Shown here in pieces: positions 63,821 to 64,000 of a stretch of DNA of 64,000 nucleotides. The position numbers were made by a program, and so were the translations under genes. Within the stretch, counting starts at the first letter, position 1; the number at the start of each line of letters is the position of its first letter. The notes beneath the pieces are model-generated. The model was not told the DNA's origin. It was given only the letters and a program-made list of their open reading frames with translations, and did no database searches. The stretch is from Crocinitomicaceae bacterium. Its GTDB lineage: Bacteria; Bacteroidota; Bacteroidia; Flavobacteriales_D; Crocinitomicaceae. The DNA lies in contig JAKVAR010000029.1 in the NCBI GenBank assembly GCA_022447585.1, positions 1 to 64,000 of the forward strand, read 5' to 3'.

Positions 63821-64000
63821 GCACTAAAAGTTATACAGCCAGTAGTGCAATTTCCCGATATTGATACACAATCTTAAGTGGAATTACAGCAATGAAAAGA
63901 TGGATGAATCTCTAACACTGAAATAGAACGCCTTGTGAATGCAGATTTAAATAGAGAAGCTAAGCGACTAATTCAGAACATACCGAAATGATTAGAGGGT
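63821..64000 (+). pseudogene. Decayed second tonB C-terminal copy
   Basis: Three frames carry pieces of the tonB C-terminus in the right order. From 63821 the phrase VVQFPDIDTQ resembles IIDFPDVEAG of tonB; from 63874, one base out of frame, SGITAMKRWMNL resembles PGGAAAMQKWIGEN and then meets a TAA; from 63917 IERLVNADLNREAKRLIQNIPK resembles the segment QVERGVSTDLDREAKRLLRKM and ends where tonB has W (TGA at 63989-63991). The middle of the domain is deleted. The copy may continue past the window edge. Confidence 0.8.

Noticed and set aside
1..64000. CRISPR arrays, tRNA or rRNA genes, prophage or insertion sequences
   Set aside because: No regularly spaced repeat series, no tRNA-like cloverleaf in any gap and no transposase, integrase or phage gene was seen.

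Overview
The window looks like chromosomal DNA of a marine or freshwater member of the Bacteroidota, most likely a Flavobacteriales bacterium of the Crocinitomicaceae/Fluviicola type. The evidence is AT-rich sequence, many promoters of the Bacteroidetes type (TAnnTTTG), two type IX secretion (T9SS) cargo proteins with a type B C-terminal sorting domain, a PorP/SprF protein, a complete Bat (aerotolerance) operon, a fused hypoxanthine phosphoribosyltransferase/adenylate kinase, and a DnaG primase whose zinc ligands are mostly lost. The family assignment is an inference. I found no tRNA, rRNA, CRISPR array, prophage or insertion sequence, so most of the window reads as stable core genome.

Layout. 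1-2.8 kb (minus): a partial WG-repeat protein, then an operon queD-folE-Bax inhibitor-like protein. 2.9-8.2 kb (plus): a degenerate TlyA-family protein, sufS, a decayed copy of the sufE start, sufE, a SufT-like gene, fabF, an acetyltransferase and a thioredoxin-like protein. 8.2-18.9 kb (minus): one tightly packed run of eight genes reading glycosyltransferase, Wza, Wzc tyrosine kinase, RfbC, WecA/MraY-like transferase, lytic transglycosylase, UvrA, methyltransferase. 19-21.4 kb: dacB and ddl, convergent. 21.6-27.4 kb (plus): an HYR-repeat T9SS cargo, its PorP/SprF neighbour and an acyltransferase. 27.4-30.5 kb (minus): hpt-adk fusion, obg, PAP2 phosphatase, crcB. 30.6-36 kb (plus): purK and a 1422-residue beta-propeller/membrane/PAS/PP2C sensor.

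36.3-45 kb: a small zinc-ribbon gene (minus), then moxR, DUF58, a membrane protein, batA, batB, batC, batD and batE in one plus-strand operon. 45-52.4 kb (plus): rlmN, a small secreted protein, a second T9SS cargo, and the operon ispB-lipoprotein-dnaG. 52.4-58.7 kb: pdxJ (minus), CBS protein and nadK (plus), a cyclophilin-FKBP fusion (plus), and two surface-associated genes (minus). 58.7-64 kb: a possible 37-residue ORF, lysA, an unknown gene, arsC and prfB (minus), then gcvH, a VanZ-like gene, tonB and the remains of a second tonB.

No clear novel multi-gene system is visible. The observations most worth checking are: two local duplications followed by decay (sufE start and tonB); a TlyA-family protein whose methyltransferase centre appears broken; a set of genes whose promoter lies so close to the start codon that their mRNAs should be leaderless; the large propeller-PP2C sensor; a hexanucleotide repeat coding for the tyrosine tail of Wzc; and convergent gene pairs whose stop codons overlap or touch. 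Functions are read from motifs and general family knowledge; no database search was run.
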